Of a stretch of DNA of 64,000 nt, positions 1 to 8,980 are shown piece after piece. The notes beneath the pieces were generated by a model. The model ran no database searches and was not told where the DNA came from. It saw only the letters and a program-made list of their open reading frames with translations. Both the position numbers and the translations under genes were made by a program. Positions within the stretch are counted from its first letter, which is position 1. The number at the start of each line of letters is the position of its first letter. Location: contig NZ_VUOH01000001.1 of the NCBI RefSeq assembly GCF_015390235.1, positions 1,044,530-1,108,529 on the forward strand, in the 5' to 3' direction. This stretch comes from Quadrisphaera sp. INWT6. Lineage in GTDB: Bacteria > Actinomycetota > Actinomycetes > Actinomycetales > Quadrisphaeraceae.

Positions 1-1
1 G

Positions 2-211
2 ACCCTGCGCCCGCGCGCCGGGGTGCCCGCCCTCGTCGCCGAGCTCTTCGACGGCACCGGCACCCTCACGGTGATCTGGCTGGGCCGCCGCGAGATCCCG
101 GGCATCGTGCCGGGCGCGGCCGTGCGGGTGGAGGGGTTCGTCGGCTGCGACGACGGCACCAAGACGCTGTACAACCCGCGCTACGAGATCGTCCCCGCCC
201 CGGTCGCCTGA
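2..211 (+). CDS. OB-fold nucleic-acid-binding domain protein, C-terminal part (5' end outside window)
   Basis: The reading frame enters from the left edge and ends at TGA 209-211. The visible 69 residues read as an OB-fold: a VPALVAELFDGTGTLTVIWLG strand-turn-strand segment, then REIPGIVPGAAVRVEGFVG and a terminal NPRYEIV strand. Small single-OB-fold proteins in this position are conserved in actinobacteria next to DUF3159 and the trkA pair. The family is assumed to bind nucleic acid; its role is not known. Only 8 bases separate it from the next start, so the two are probably co-transcribed. Confidence 0.7.
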   Translation, partial: TLRPRAGVPALVAELFDGTGTLTVIWLGRREIPGIVPGAAVRVEGFVGCDDGTKTLYNPRYEIVPAPVA

Positions 212-219
212 GCCCTGCG

Positions 220-1005
220 GTGAGCCCCTCGACGAGCTCGTCCCCCGACGTCCCGCGCCCCGGCCTGGGCCGCGTCGCCACCGCCGACAGGTTCTCGCTG
301 TCCGACGCGATCGGCGGCCCCCGCGGCGTGGTCGAGGCGGTGCTGCCCGGTCTCGTGTTCGTCGTCACCATCACCGCCACCCGGTCGCTGGCCTGGGCCG
401 GCGGCCTCGCCCTCGGCGTCGCCGCGGTCGCCTCGGTGGCGCGGCTGGTCTCGCGCCAGCCCCTCCAGCAGGCGCTGGCCGGCGCGGTCGGCGTCGGCAT
501 CTGCGCGCTGACCGCGTGGCGCACCGGCGACGCCGCCGACTTCTACTGGTGGGGGCTGCTGCTCAACGCCGTCTACGCGGTGGTGCTCGCCGTCTCGACG
601 CTCCCGCTGCCCAAGGCCGGTCCGCTGCCCGGCGGGCCGCTGCCCGTGACCGGGCTCCTGGTGGCCGCCGCGACCGGCGGCGGGAGCGCCTGGCGCACCG
701 ACCCCGCCCAGCTGCGGCTGCACCAGCGGCTGACCTGGATGTGGGTGGGGCTGTTCGCGCTGCGCCTCGCGGTGCAGACGCCCCTGTACCTCGCGGGTGC
801 GGTGACGGCGCTGGGCGTGGCCCGCCTGGCGATGGGGATCCCGCTGTTCGCGGCCGCTGCGTGGGTGACGTGGCTCGCGCTGCGCCGGGTCGGCCCCGGC
901 CCCGACGCCAGCGACGCCGACGCCGCCGACGGCGACGGCGACGGCGACCCCGGGGTCAGCCGGCCGCAGGACCGGTCGGGCCCGGAGGCACCAGCAGCTC
1001 CTTGA
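220..1005 (+). CDS. DUF3159-family membrane protein
   Basis: A 261-residue protein with about five to six hydrophobic segments between residues 35 and 225 and an Asp/Gly-rich, low-complexity C-terminal tail (DADAADGDGDGD). The N-terminal FSLSDAIGGPRGVVEAVLPG and the TWMWVGLFALRLAVQTPLYL stretch are typical of actinobacterial DUF3159 proteins. Function is unknown; the conserved neighbourhood with TrkA-type proteins suggests a link to the cell envelope or potassium homeostasis, but that is inference. GTG at 220 is the first start in frame after the upstream stop. Its last 50 bases overlap the convergent TrkA gene. Confidence 0.8.
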   Translation: MSPSTSSSPDVPRPGLGRVATADRFSLSDAIGGPRGVVEAVLPGLVFVVTITATRSLAWAGGLALGVAAVASVARLVSRQPLQQALAGAVGVGICALTAWRTGDAADFYWWGLLLNAVYAVVLAVSTLPLPKAGPLPGGPLPVTGLLVAAATGGGSAWRTDPAQLRLHQRLTWMWVGLFALRLAVQTPLYLAGAVTALGVARLAMGIPLFAAAAWVTWLALRRVGPGPDASDADAADGDGDGDPGVSRPQDRSGPEAPAAP

Positions 1006-1639
1006 GGTCGGCCTCGCTGTCCTGCACCGTGAGCAGGAGCAGCTGGTCGCGGCCCTCGAGGGCGTCGTCGGGTGACGGCGCGATCGGCCGGCCGCTGCGG
1101 ATGATGCCGACGAGCACCGTGTCGAGCGGCCAGGCGACGTCGCCGACGCGGGTGCCGGCCAGCGGCGAGGACGCCGGCAGCGTCAGCTCCACCATGGCGG
1201 CCCCGCCCTGCTGGAACGTGAACATCCTCACGAGGTCGCCGATCGAGACGGCCTCCTCGACGAGCGCCGTCATGAGCCGCGGCGTCGAGACGGCGACGTC
1301 GACGCCCCACGCCTCGTCGAACATCCACTCGTTCTTGGGGTTGTTCACGCGCGCCACCGTGCGGGGCACCCCGTACTCGGTCTTGGCGAGCAGGCTGGTG
1401 ACGAGGTTGGCCTTGTCGTCACCGGTCGCGGCGACGACGACGTCGGCGGTGTCGAGCGCCGCCTCCGACAGGGTCGAGGTCTCGCAGGAGTCGGCCAGGA
1501 GCCAGTCGGCCTCCGGCACGGACTGCATCTTCATGGCCCGCGGGTCGCGGTCGACCAGGAGCACCTGGTGCCCGTTGCCCAGCAGCTCGCGGGCGATGGA
1601 GCGCCCCACGCTGCCGGCTCCGGCGATCACGACGCGCAC
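956..1639 (-). CDS. TrkA-family (RCK) potassium uptake regulatory protein 1
   Basis: A 227-residue RCK protein. The N-terminal Rossmann fold begins VVIAGAGSVGRSIARELL (GxGxxG for NAD/ATP), followed by the conserved acidic residue in VLLVDRD; residues about 140-215 form the TrkA-C domain. It is the counterpart of mycobacterial CeoB/TrkA, a cytosolic gating subunit that binds nucleotide and controls a potassium transporter. GTG at 1639 is preceded by GGAGG at a 5-base spacing. It lies directly downstream of a second trkA-like gene and near a KimA-like permease, the usual actinobacterial arrangement. Confidence 0.88.
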   Translation of the reverse strand: MRVVIAGAGSVGRSIARELLGNGHQVLLVDRDPRAMKMQSVPEADWLLADSCETSTLSEAALDTADVVVAATGDDKANLVTSLLAKTEYGVPRTVARVNNPKNEWMFDEAWGVDVAVSTPRLMTALVEEAVSIGDLVRMFTFQQGGAAMVELTLPASSPLAGTRVGDVAWPLDTVLVGIIRSGRPIAPSPDDALEGRDQLLLLTVQDSEADLKELLVPPGPTGPAAG

Positions 1640-1720
1640 GAGGGCCTCCGGGGGGTCTGGGGGAGCTGGTGGGGCGGGGTGTCCGCTGGCGGCGGGGACG
1701 ACGGGGGCTGCGCCACGGCG

Positions 1721-2381
1721 TCAGTCCTGCGCCGGGGGGTGCCCGAGGGAGCGCTCGACGGCGTCGAGCTCGCCCACGGGGGCCAGGACGAAGAGCTGGT
1801 CGCCGTCCTGGTGGACCGTGTCCGGCCCGGGCAGCAGGGCCCGGCCCAGGCGCACCAGGTAGGCCACGCGGGCGCCCGTGGCGGCCTCGAGGTGGGTCAG
1901 GCGGGTGCCCACCCACCCCGGGTGCACCGCGGTCTGCGCCAGCGAGACGGCGCCGGTGGCGTCGGTGAACTCGCTCTTGGCGCCCTGCGGGAGGATCCGG
2001 CGCAGCACCTGGTCCGCGGCCCACGGCACCGTGGCCACCGTGGGGATGCCGAGGCGCTCGTAGACCTCCGCGCGGCCCGGGTCGTAGATGCGGGCGACGA
2101 CGTTGGTCACGCCGAACGTCTCCCGCGCCACGCGGGCGGCGAGGATGTTGGAGTTGTCACCGCTGCCTGACCGCGGCGAACGCGTCGGCCTGCTCGATGC
2201 CGGCCTCGGCGAGGGTGTCGCGGTCGAAGCCGATCCCGGTGACCCGCAGGCCGTCGAAGGCCCCCAGCCGCCGGAACGCGTCGGGGTTCTGGTCGACCAC
2301 CGTCACCTGGTGGCCCAGCGCGTCGAGGCGCAGCGCCAGCGCGGACCCGACGCGGCCGCAGCCCATGATGACCACTCGCAC
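1721..2381 (-). pseudogene. TrkA-family (RCK) protein 2, interrupted by a +1 frameshift
   Basis: The N-terminal part (GTG at 2381, VRVVIMGCGRVGSALALRL, then VTVVDQN) is a normal RCK Rossmann start; the frame stops after ADAFAAVRQR. The rest (DNSNILAARVARETFGVTNV onward to TGA at 1721-1723) is in another frame. Removing one base near 2160-2170 restores the expected SSGDNSN junction, so this is a single-base insertion in an otherwise intact gene of about 220 codons. It would encode the CeoC-like partner of the preceding RCK protein. A sequencing error is as likely as a real mutation. Confidence 0.82.
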
Positions 2382-2453
2382 GGCTGCGAACCTACAGGCG
2401 GACCGCGCCGCGGTGCGCGCCCGCACCGCCAGCGCGACCTACCATCGTCGCTC

Positions 2454-4514
2454 GTGCCCATCACGGATGCGGTGAAGCGACTGCTCGTCGGTCGTCCCGT
2501 GCGCAGCGACAAGCTCGGCGAGACGCTGCTGCCCAAGCGCATCGCGCTGCCGGTGTTCGCCTCCGACGCCCTCAGCTCGGTCGCCTACGCCCCCGACGAG
2601 ATCCTCCTGACGCTCGCGATCGCGGGCACCGGGGCCTACCTGCTCTCGCCCTGGGTGGCGCTCGCGGTGGTGCTGGTGCTCGTCGTCGTCGTCTCCTCCT
2701 ACCGGCAGAACGTGCACGCCTACCCCTCGGGCGGCGGCGACTACGAGGTGGTCACCACCAACCTCGGGCGCACCGGCGGCGTCACGGTCGGCGCGGCCCT
2801 GCTGTGCGACTACACGCTCACCGTCGCGGTGTCGGTCTCCTCGGGGGCCCAGTACGCCGCCGCCGCGCTGCCCTTCCTCAACGGGCACGAGGTGCTGCTG
2901 GCGGTGGGCCTCGTCGTCGTCCTCACCACGCTCAACCTGCGCGGGGTGCGCGAGTCGGGCTCGGCGTTCGCCATCCCCACGTACGTCTTCATGGCCGCCA
3001 TCGGGGCGATGGCCGTGGTGGGCGGGGTCCGCTGGGCCCTGGGCGAGCTCCCGGCCGCCGAGAGCGCCGGGCTGGGCCTCGTCGCCGAGCCGGGCTACGA
3101 GGCGGGCCTGACGGGCCTGGGCGGGGCGCTGCTGCTGGCCCGGGCGTTCTCCTCGGGCTGCGCCGCCCTCACCGGCGTCGAGGCCATCAGCAACGGCGTG
3201 CCGGCCTTCCGCAAGCCCAAGAGCCAGAACGCCGCCACCACGCTCGCGCTGCTCGGCGGCATCAGCATCGTCATGCTGTTCGCGATCATCCTGCTGGCCC
3301 GCGCGACCCACGTGCAGTTCGCCGAGGACCCGGCCACCCAGCTGATCCGCGACGGCGCGCCCGTGGGCGACTCCTACGTGCAGGACCCGGTGATCGGGCA
3401 GATCGCTCAGTCGGTGTTCGCGGGCTTCGCGCCGGCGTTCTTCGTGGTGACCGCGGCCACCGGCGTCATCCTCGTGCTCGCGGCCAACACGGCGTTCAAC
3501 GGCTTCCCGGTGCTGGCCTCGATCCTCGCCCGCGACGGGTTCCTGCCCCGCCAGCTGCACACCCGCGGCGACCGCCTCGCCTTCAGCAACGGGATCATCG
3601 CGCTGGCGGCCGTGGCCGTGGTGCTCATCGTCTCCTTCGACGCCCAGGTCACCCGCCTCATCCAGCTCTACGTCGTCGGCGTCTTCATCTCCTTCACCAT
3701 GAGCCAGACCGGCATGGTCAAGCACTGGACGCGCCTGCTGGCGGGCGAGACCGACCCCCGCGAGCGCACCCGCATGCGCCGGTCGCGGGTCATCAACGGC
3801 GTCGGCGTCGCGATGACCGGCTCGGTGCTGGTGATCGTGCTGATCACCAAGTTCACCCACGGCGCCTGGATCACCCTGCTCGGCATGGCCGTGCTGTTCG
3901 TGGTGATGCGGGCGATCCGCAAGCACTACGACCGGGTGGCCGAGGAGATGGCCGTGGAGTCGACGCCGGCGGCCAAGGTGCTGCCCTCGCGGGTGCACGC
4001 CATCGTGCTGGTCTCCAAGGTGCACCGGCCCACGCTGCGGGCCCTGGCCTACGCCCGGGTGTCGCGGCCCAGCGTGCTGGAGGCCCTCACCGTCGACGTC
4101 GACCCCGAGGAGACCGCCGACCTGCAGCGGCGGTGGAACGAGCTCGACCTGCCGGTGCCGCTCAAGGCGCTGGAGTCGCCCTACCGCGAGATCACCCGCC
4201 CGATCGTCCAGTACGTTCGCGACCTGCGGCGCGAGTCGCCGCGCGACCTGCTGGTCGTCTACATCCCCGAGTACGTGGTCGGCCACTGGTGGGAGCAGGT
4301 GCTCCACAACCAGACCGCGCTGCGGCTCAAGGGGCGGCTGCTGTTCACCCCCGGTGTGGTGGTGGCCAGCGTGCCCTTCCAGCTGAGCTCGTCCGAGGGC
4401 GCGGAGGACCGCTGGCGCGGTCCCGCCGCCGGGTCGGTGCGCCAGGGCGCCGTCGCGCGACGACCCGCCGGCCGGCCCGACAGCCCCACCCCCCACGACG
4501 GAGGCGACCGATGA
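2454..4514 (+). CDS. KimA-like APC-family potassium importer
   Basis: A 686-residue APC-superfamily permease with about 12 membrane segments to residue ~490, then a ~190-residue cytoplasmic C-terminal domain. The stretches FASDALSSVAYAPDEILL, SYRQNVHAYPSGGGDYEVV, AFSSGCAALTGVEAISNG and GDRLAFSNGII match what I recall of Bacillus KimA (YdaO), a high-affinity K+ importer regulated by c-di-AMP, much better than amino acid permeases. It diverges from the two TrkA genes, the Rv2690c-ceoC-ceoB type layout of mycobacteria. GTG at 2454 is chosen because homology begins right after it. No ydaO riboswitch is visible in the 72-base upstream gap. Substrate is inferred. Confidence 0.83.
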   Translation: MPITDAVKRLLVGRPVRSDKLGETLLPKRIALPVFASDALSSVAYAPDEILLTLAIAGTGAYLLSPWVALAVVLVLVVVVSSYRQNVHAYPSGGGDYEVVTTNLGRTGGVTVGAALLCDYTLTVAVSVSSGAQYAAAALPFLNGHEVLLAVGLVVVLTTLNLRGVRESGSAFAIPTYVFMAAIGAMAVVGGVRWALGELPAAESAGLGLVAEPGYEAGLTGLGGALLLARAFSSGCAALTGVEAISNGVPAFRKPKSQNAATTLALLGGISIVMLFAIILLARATHVQFAEDPATQLIRDGAPVGDSYVQDPVIGQIAQSVFAGFAPAFFVVTAATGVILVLAANTAFNGFPVLASILARDGFLPRQLHTRGDRLAFSNGIIALAAVAVVLIVSFDAQVTRLIQLYVVGVFISFTMSQTGMVKHWTRLLAGETDPRERTRMRRSRVINGVGVAMTGSVLVIVLITKFTHGAWITLLGMAVLFVVMRAIRKHYDRVAEEMAVESTPAAKVLPSRVHAIVLVSKVHRPTLRALAYARVSRPSVLEALTVDVDPEETADLQRRWNELDLPVPLKALESPYREITRPIVQYVRDLRRESPRDLLVVYIPEYVVGHWWEQVLHNQTALRLKGRLLFTPGVVVASVPFQLSSSEGAEDRWRGPAAGSVRQGAVARRPAGRPDSPTPHDGGDR

Positions 4515-5900
4515 GCACCCAGCCCCCCACCCGCACCAGCGGACCGGTCCCCGCCGACTCCTCGCCCGTGGGCCTGGAGGTGGAGGTCGACGTCGGCGCC
4601 GTCGCCCACGGCGGGCACTGCGTGGCCCGCCACGAGGGGCGGGTGCTCTTCGTGCGCCACGCCCTGCCCGGCGAGCGCGTGCTCGCCCGCGTCACCGAGG
4701 GCGCGCCCCGCGACAGCTACTGGCGCGCGGACGCCGTGCAGGTGCTGCGCGCCTCCGCCGACCGCGTCACCCCGCCCTGCCCGTGGGCCGGCCCCGGGCT
4801 CTGCGGCGGCTGCGACTGGCAGCACGCGCGCGTCGAGGCCCAGCGCGGGCTGAAGGCGGCCGTCATCACCGAGCAGCTGGAGCGCCTGGGCGGCGTCGAC
4901 GTCGCCGCGGTGCCCGGGCTGCTCGGCCGCCCGCTGGAGGTCGAGGCCGTGGACGGCGACGGCGTGGACGTGGAGGCCGGGCTGCGCTGGCGCACCCGGG
5001 TCCAGTACGCCGCGGGTCCGGGCGGGCGGCTCGGCCTGCGCGAGCACCGCTCCCACCGCGTGGTGGAGGTCGACGACTGCCGCATCGCCGCGCCCCGCGC
5101 CGCCGAGGTCGACCCCCGCGCCACGGCGTGGCCCGGCGCCGAGAGCGTCGAGGTCGTCGCGCCGCAGCCGGGGGAGGACCGCCTGCTCGTGGTGACGCCG
5201 CGGCGCTCGGACGCCGGCAGCGGCGGGACCCGGCGGCTGCGCCTGCCCACCCCGCCGGAGGCGTCCTCGCTGGCCGTCGTCGGCGACGAGGGCCTCACCC
5301 GCGTCCGCGGGCGCACCTGGGTGGCCCAGGAGGTGGCCCTGCCCCGCGGGCCCCGCTCGTTCCGCGTCACCGGCTCGGGCTTCTGGCAGGTGCACCCCGG
5401 CGCCGCGGCGGCGCTCGCGGAGGCCGTCGTCGGCTTCGCGCAGCTGCAGCCGGGGGAGCGGGTCGCCGACCTGTACTCCGGCGCCGGGCTGCTCACCGCC
5501 GCCCTGGCGGCCGAGGTGGGGGGAGGACGGCGTGGTGGTGAGCGTCGAGGGTGACGCGCGCGCCGTCGCCGACGCCCGCCGCAACCTGCGCGACCTGCCC
5601 CACGTGCGGGTCCAGGCCGGGCGCGTCGACAGGGCGCTGGCCGCGATGGCGGCCGACGGGGAGACCACCGACGTCGTCGTGCTCGACCCGCCCCGGGTCG
5701 GTGCCCGCCGCGGCGTGCTGGAGCGGGTGGCGGCCCTGCGGCCCCGCACCGTCGTGCACGTGGCCTGCGACCCGGCCGCGCTCGCGCGCGACGTCGCCGT
5801 GCTGGGAGAGCTGGGGTACCGCCTCGAGGGGCTGCGGGCCTTCGACCTGTTCCCGCAGACGCACCACGTCGAGGCCGTCGCGCGGCTCGTGCGGGTCTGA
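4511..5900 (+). pseudogene. TRAM-domain class I SAM-dependent RNA (uracil-5-)methyltransferase, frameshifted
   Basis: ATG at 4511 overlaps the permease stop (ATGA). Residues ~15-75 form a TRAM domain, residues ~97-104 hold the CGGCDWQH cysteine cluster seen in TrmA/RumA relatives, and DLYSGAGLLTAALA is the SAM-binding motif. The frame then ends early; the remaining domain (VVVSVEGDARAVADARRNL, VVLDPPRVGARRG, catalytic-Cys region VHVACDPAALARD) continues in another frame from about 5530 to TGA 5898-5900. A run of six G at about 5518-5523 should be five, so one extra base breaks the gene. The likely job is m5U formation in tRNA or rRNA. Confidence 0.85.
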
Positions 5901-5934
5901 CGCGCTCCCCGGGCCGCTCCTCCCGGGCCGCTCC

Positions 5935-6818
5935 TCAGGAGGCGCGGCGGCGCTTCCCGGGGCGGTCCAGCAGCCAGTAGGGGCAGGCCCGCACCCGTCC
6001 CGGCTCCAGTCCTCGGGAGAGCGCGAAGTGCCGGGCCCCCGCCACCGCGCCCGTCTCGCCGACGGCGATCAGGCGCGCGTCGGGGGGCAGGAGCGACGGG
6101 TCGGCCTCGACGAGCCGTCGCAGGTGCGCCAGCGCCGCCGCCCCCGACGCCTCGCCGGGGGCCCGCACCACCCAGCGGACGTCGACGTCGGCCGCCGAGC
6201 AGGTGGCGCGGGCGTCGTCCGCGCTGGGCACCTCGAGCACCAGGAGCGCCCGGCTGCCGGCCGCGAGGCTGCGGGCGGTGCTCTCGGCCGCCGGGACCCC
6301 GGCCTCGTCGGCCAGGAGGACGAGCGGGCCGTCGAGGCGGTGCCCGCGTGCAGGCCCAGGGCCCCGTCGAGGATCGTCCCCTGCTCCAGCAGGCCCGCCC
6401 GGTCACCGGCCCGGACGGTGGTGGCCCAGCGGCCCGCGGGCCCGGTCACCGCGCCGTCCGGCCCGGTGTGGACCACGAGGTCGAGGTCGACCTCGCAGAC
6501 CCCCGTCACCGGGTCGGTGCGCACGGCGCGGAGGGTCTCGTTGCGGATGTCGGCGCGGGTGCCCTCGGGCAGCTCCTTCCACCGGGCGTACCAGCCGGTG
6601 GCGGGCCCGTGGGGGAGCACCAGCGGGGCGCCGTCCGCGTCGGGGCGGGGCATGAAGAGCCGCACCCAGGAGTCCCAGCCGCGGTCGGCGAGGGCCGGGC
6701 CGCCGTCGTCGACCGCCAGGGTCACCCGCACGTAGCTGTGGCCCACCCGGGAGGTGCGCACGACGCGCACCTCCCGGACCGCGGGCTCAGCCGCCTCCTC
6801 GGTGGGCTGGAGGGTCAG
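5935..6818 (-). pseudogene. Siderophore-interacting protein (FAD-dependent ferric reductase), frameshifted
   Basis: The protein begins near REVRVVRTSRVGHSYVRVTL and continues through DSWVRLFMPRP and EVDLDLVVHTGPDGAVTGPA, the FAD-binding half of the SIP family, which reduces Fe3+-siderophores in the cytosol. After LGLHAG the frame is lost near 6340-6346; the C-terminal half resumes in another frame (SADDARATCSAADVDVRWVV, FALSRGLEPGRVRACPYWL) and stops at 5935-5937. A missing base in GCGGGGCAC explains it. The start is uncertain: a CTG at 6816-6818 overlapping the upstream stop, or GTG at 6768-6770. It lies directly downstream of the binding-protein gene. Confidence 0.8.
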
Positions 6819-7847
6819 GGCGAGACCCGCTCGAGCTCGGGCACCAGCTGCTGCAGGGCGTAGGAGGTGGCGAGGGTGGTGCCGAGGGAGAACGCCGACT
6901 GGGTGTCGCCCTCGATGACCAGGGCCCGGCCCTGGGCGACCGCGGGCACGGCGTTCCACGCGGCGTCACCCGTCACCTCGGTGGTGGGGATGAAGATCGG
7001 GAAGGCGACGACGACGTCGGCGTCGAGCAGGTCGAGCTGCTCGGTGGAGATGTCGACGCTGAAGCCGCCGCTGTTCGCCGGCAGCGCGGCGACCTGCGGG
7101 TTCTGCTCGAAGCCGAGCCCCTCCATGAAGGCGACGCGCCCGCCCAGCTCGTCGTCCTCGCCGCGCTCGATGTAGGCGCCCCAGCCGTTGGAGGTTCTTC
7201 GCGGCGACCGTGGCGGTGCGGCCGTCCCACTGCGGGTGCGCGGCGGCGGCGTCCTCGAACTCCTTCTCGAGGGCGTCGACCAGCTGGTCGCCCTCCTCCT
7301 CCTTGCCGAGCGCCTCGGACACGAGGTCCATCTGCTGCTCGGTGGTGGTCAGGTAGCTGTCGCCGCCCTCGGGGACGCCGATGGTGGGGGCGATCTGCGA
7401 GAGCCGCTCGTAGCGGGCCTGGTCGCCGGAGCTCTTGGTGTCGAGGATGAGGTCGGGCTGCAGGGCCGCGATCGCCTCGTAGGAGGGCTCGAGGGTCTCG
7501 ATGATCGTCGGCGGGGTCGTGTAGAGCCCCTGCGCCCACGGGCCGACGCCCTCGCCGCCGAAGCCCAGCCAGTCGGAGGCCCCGACGGGCTGGACGCCGA
7601 GGGCGAGCGCCGTCTCGGCGTCGCCCCAGCCCAGGGCGACGACGCGCTGCGGGGCGGACTCGACGGTGACCTCGCCGAACTTGGTGTCGACGGTGGCGGG
7701 GAAGGCCCCCGCGGCGGCGGAGCTGGCACCGGAGCTGGCCGGAGCGGAGCTCGAGGCGCCGGGCTCGGCGGAGCCGGAGGAGCACCCCGCGAGCAGGACG
7801 GCGGCGGCGGAGATCAGGACGGGGGAGACGAGGGCGCGGCGGCGCAC
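6815..7847 (-). pseudogene. Iron-siderophore ABC transporter substrate-binding lipoprotein, frameshifted
   Basis: The N-terminus is a lipoprotein signal peptide ending in the lipobox LLAGCSS, then a Ser/Ala-rich linker and the FecB/FepB-like domain: VVALGWGDAETALALGVQPVG, IAALQPDLILDTK, YERLSQIAPTIG. The frame is lost after TATVAAKN, where an extra C (minus strand) near 7193 has been inserted; the C-lobe continues in another frame (FMEGLGFEQNPQVAALPANSG, DLLDADVVVAFPIF) to TGA 6815-6817. GTG at 7847 follows GGAGGA. The protein would capture ferric siderophore outside the membrane and deliver it to the divergent permease pair. Confidence 0.85.
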
Positions 7848-7932
7848 GGGGTCCTCCAGGTCGGGGGCTGGTGGTGGCTGGGTCCGGCGGCGGCCGGCGG
7901 CCCGGCGAGCGGGGACGGTCGCAGCGACCAGG

Positions 7933-7951
7933 TGAGGGGAGGCTAACCTCA
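7933..7951. promoter_or_regulatory. IdeR/DmdR-type iron box between divergent iron-uptake operons
   Basis: The 19-base site TGAGGGGAGGCTAACCTCA matches the actinobacterial iron-box consensus TTAGGTTAGSCTAACCTAA at 15 of 19 positions, with an intact right half (GGCTAACCT). It sits 16 bases upstream of the permease ATG and about 85 bases upstream of the binding-protein start. Iron-loaded IdeR/DmdR1 would repress both operons from here. The match is seen directly; binding is inferred from the consensus and the iron genes on both sides. Confidence 0.8.
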
Positions 7952-7966
7952 ACCCGTGGTCACGGC

Positions 7967-8980
7967 ATGACGGGGGTGCGACGGCGCCCGGTGGCGCTGC
8001 TCGCGCTCGCGGTGCTCCTCGGCGCGTCCGTGGCGCTGAGCCTCGCCGTCGGCTCGCGCCAGATCGGGCTGGGGACCGTCGTCGAGGTCCTGCGGCACCC
8101 GGGCGGTGCGCTGGCCGCCACCACCGACGGGTCCGTGGTGCTGACCCAGCGCCTCCCGCGGACGGCGCTCGGCCTGGCCGTGGGCGCCGCGCTCGGCGTG
8201 GCCGGGGCCCTCGTGCAGGCGGTCACCCGCAACCCCCTGGCAGACCCGGGGATCCTGGGCGTCACCGCGGGCGCCTCCTTCGCCGCCGCGGTCGCCGTCG
8301 GCGTGCTGGGCGCCACCGCGACCGGCGGCGGGGTCTGGGCGGCGCTGCTGGGGGCGCTGCTGGCGGCCGTCGTCGTGCAGCTCATCGGCGCGTCGGGCCG
8401 GGGCAAGGGCTCCCCGGTGCAGCTGCTGCTGGCCGGTCTGGCCCTCGGAGCCGTGCTGGCGGGCCTCACCTCGGCGCTGCGCCTGTCCGACCCGGAGACC
8501 TTCTCCGCGCTCACCGTCTGGGAGAGCGGCGTCCTCGCCGACCGCGGCTGGGACGGGCTCGCGGCCGTCGCCCCCTTCCTGCTCGCCGGGCTGGTGGTGG
8601 CGCTCGTGCTCACCCCGGCCCTCAACGCCATCGCCCTCGGCGACGACCTCGCGGCCGCGCTCGGCGCCCGCGTCTGGCTGGTCCGCGCGTCCGCGGTGCT
8701 CGCGGTCACGCTGCTCGCCGGCGGGGCGACGGCGGCCGCCGGCCCGATCGCCTTCGTGGGCCTGATGGTGCCGCACGCGGTGCGCTGGCTGGTCGGCCCC
8801 GACCAGCGCTGGGTCGTGGCCACCTGCGCGTTCGCCGCCCCGGTGCTGCTCCTGCTCGCCGACGTGCTCGGCCGCGTCGTCCTGCGCCCGGGCGAGCTGC
8901 CCGCCGGCGTGGTGACCGCCGCGCTGGGGGCGCCGGTGCTCGTGGCCCTGGTCCGCCGGTCCCGGGTGAGCGCGCCGTGA
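7967..8980 (+). CDS. FecCD-family siderophore ABC permease 1
   Basis: A 337-residue permease with about nine to ten membrane segments. Signature stretches are RLPRTALGLAVGAALGVAGALVQAVTRNPLADPGILGV near residues 60-97 (the FecCD R-x-PR and NPLA-P-LG motifs) and GPIAFVGLMVPHAVRW near residue 258, which contacts the ATPase. It forms half of the inner-membrane channel for ferric siderophores. ATG at 7967 is the first start after the iron box. It overlaps the next permease by GTGA. Confidence 0.92.
   Translation: MTGVRRRPVALLALAVLLGASVALSLAVGSRQIGLGTVVEVLRHPGGALAATTDGSVVLTQRLPRTALGLAVGAALGVAGALVQAVTRNPLADPGILGVTAGASFAAAVAVGVLGATATGGGVWAALLGALLAAVVVQLIGASGRGKGSPVQLLLAGLALGAVLAGLTSALRLSDPETFSALTVWESGVLADRGWDGLAAVAPFLLAGLVVALVLTPALNAIALGDDLAAALGARVWLVRASAVLAVTLLAGGATAAAGPIAFVGLMVPHAVRWLVGPDQRWVVATCAFAAPVLLLLADVLGRVVLRPGELPAGVVTAALGAPVLVALVRRSRVSAP

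Noticed and set aside
2382..2453. ydaO (c-di-AMP) riboswitch before the KimA-like gene
   Set aside because: The gap is only 72 bases, too short for that riboswitch, and no conserved elements are seen.
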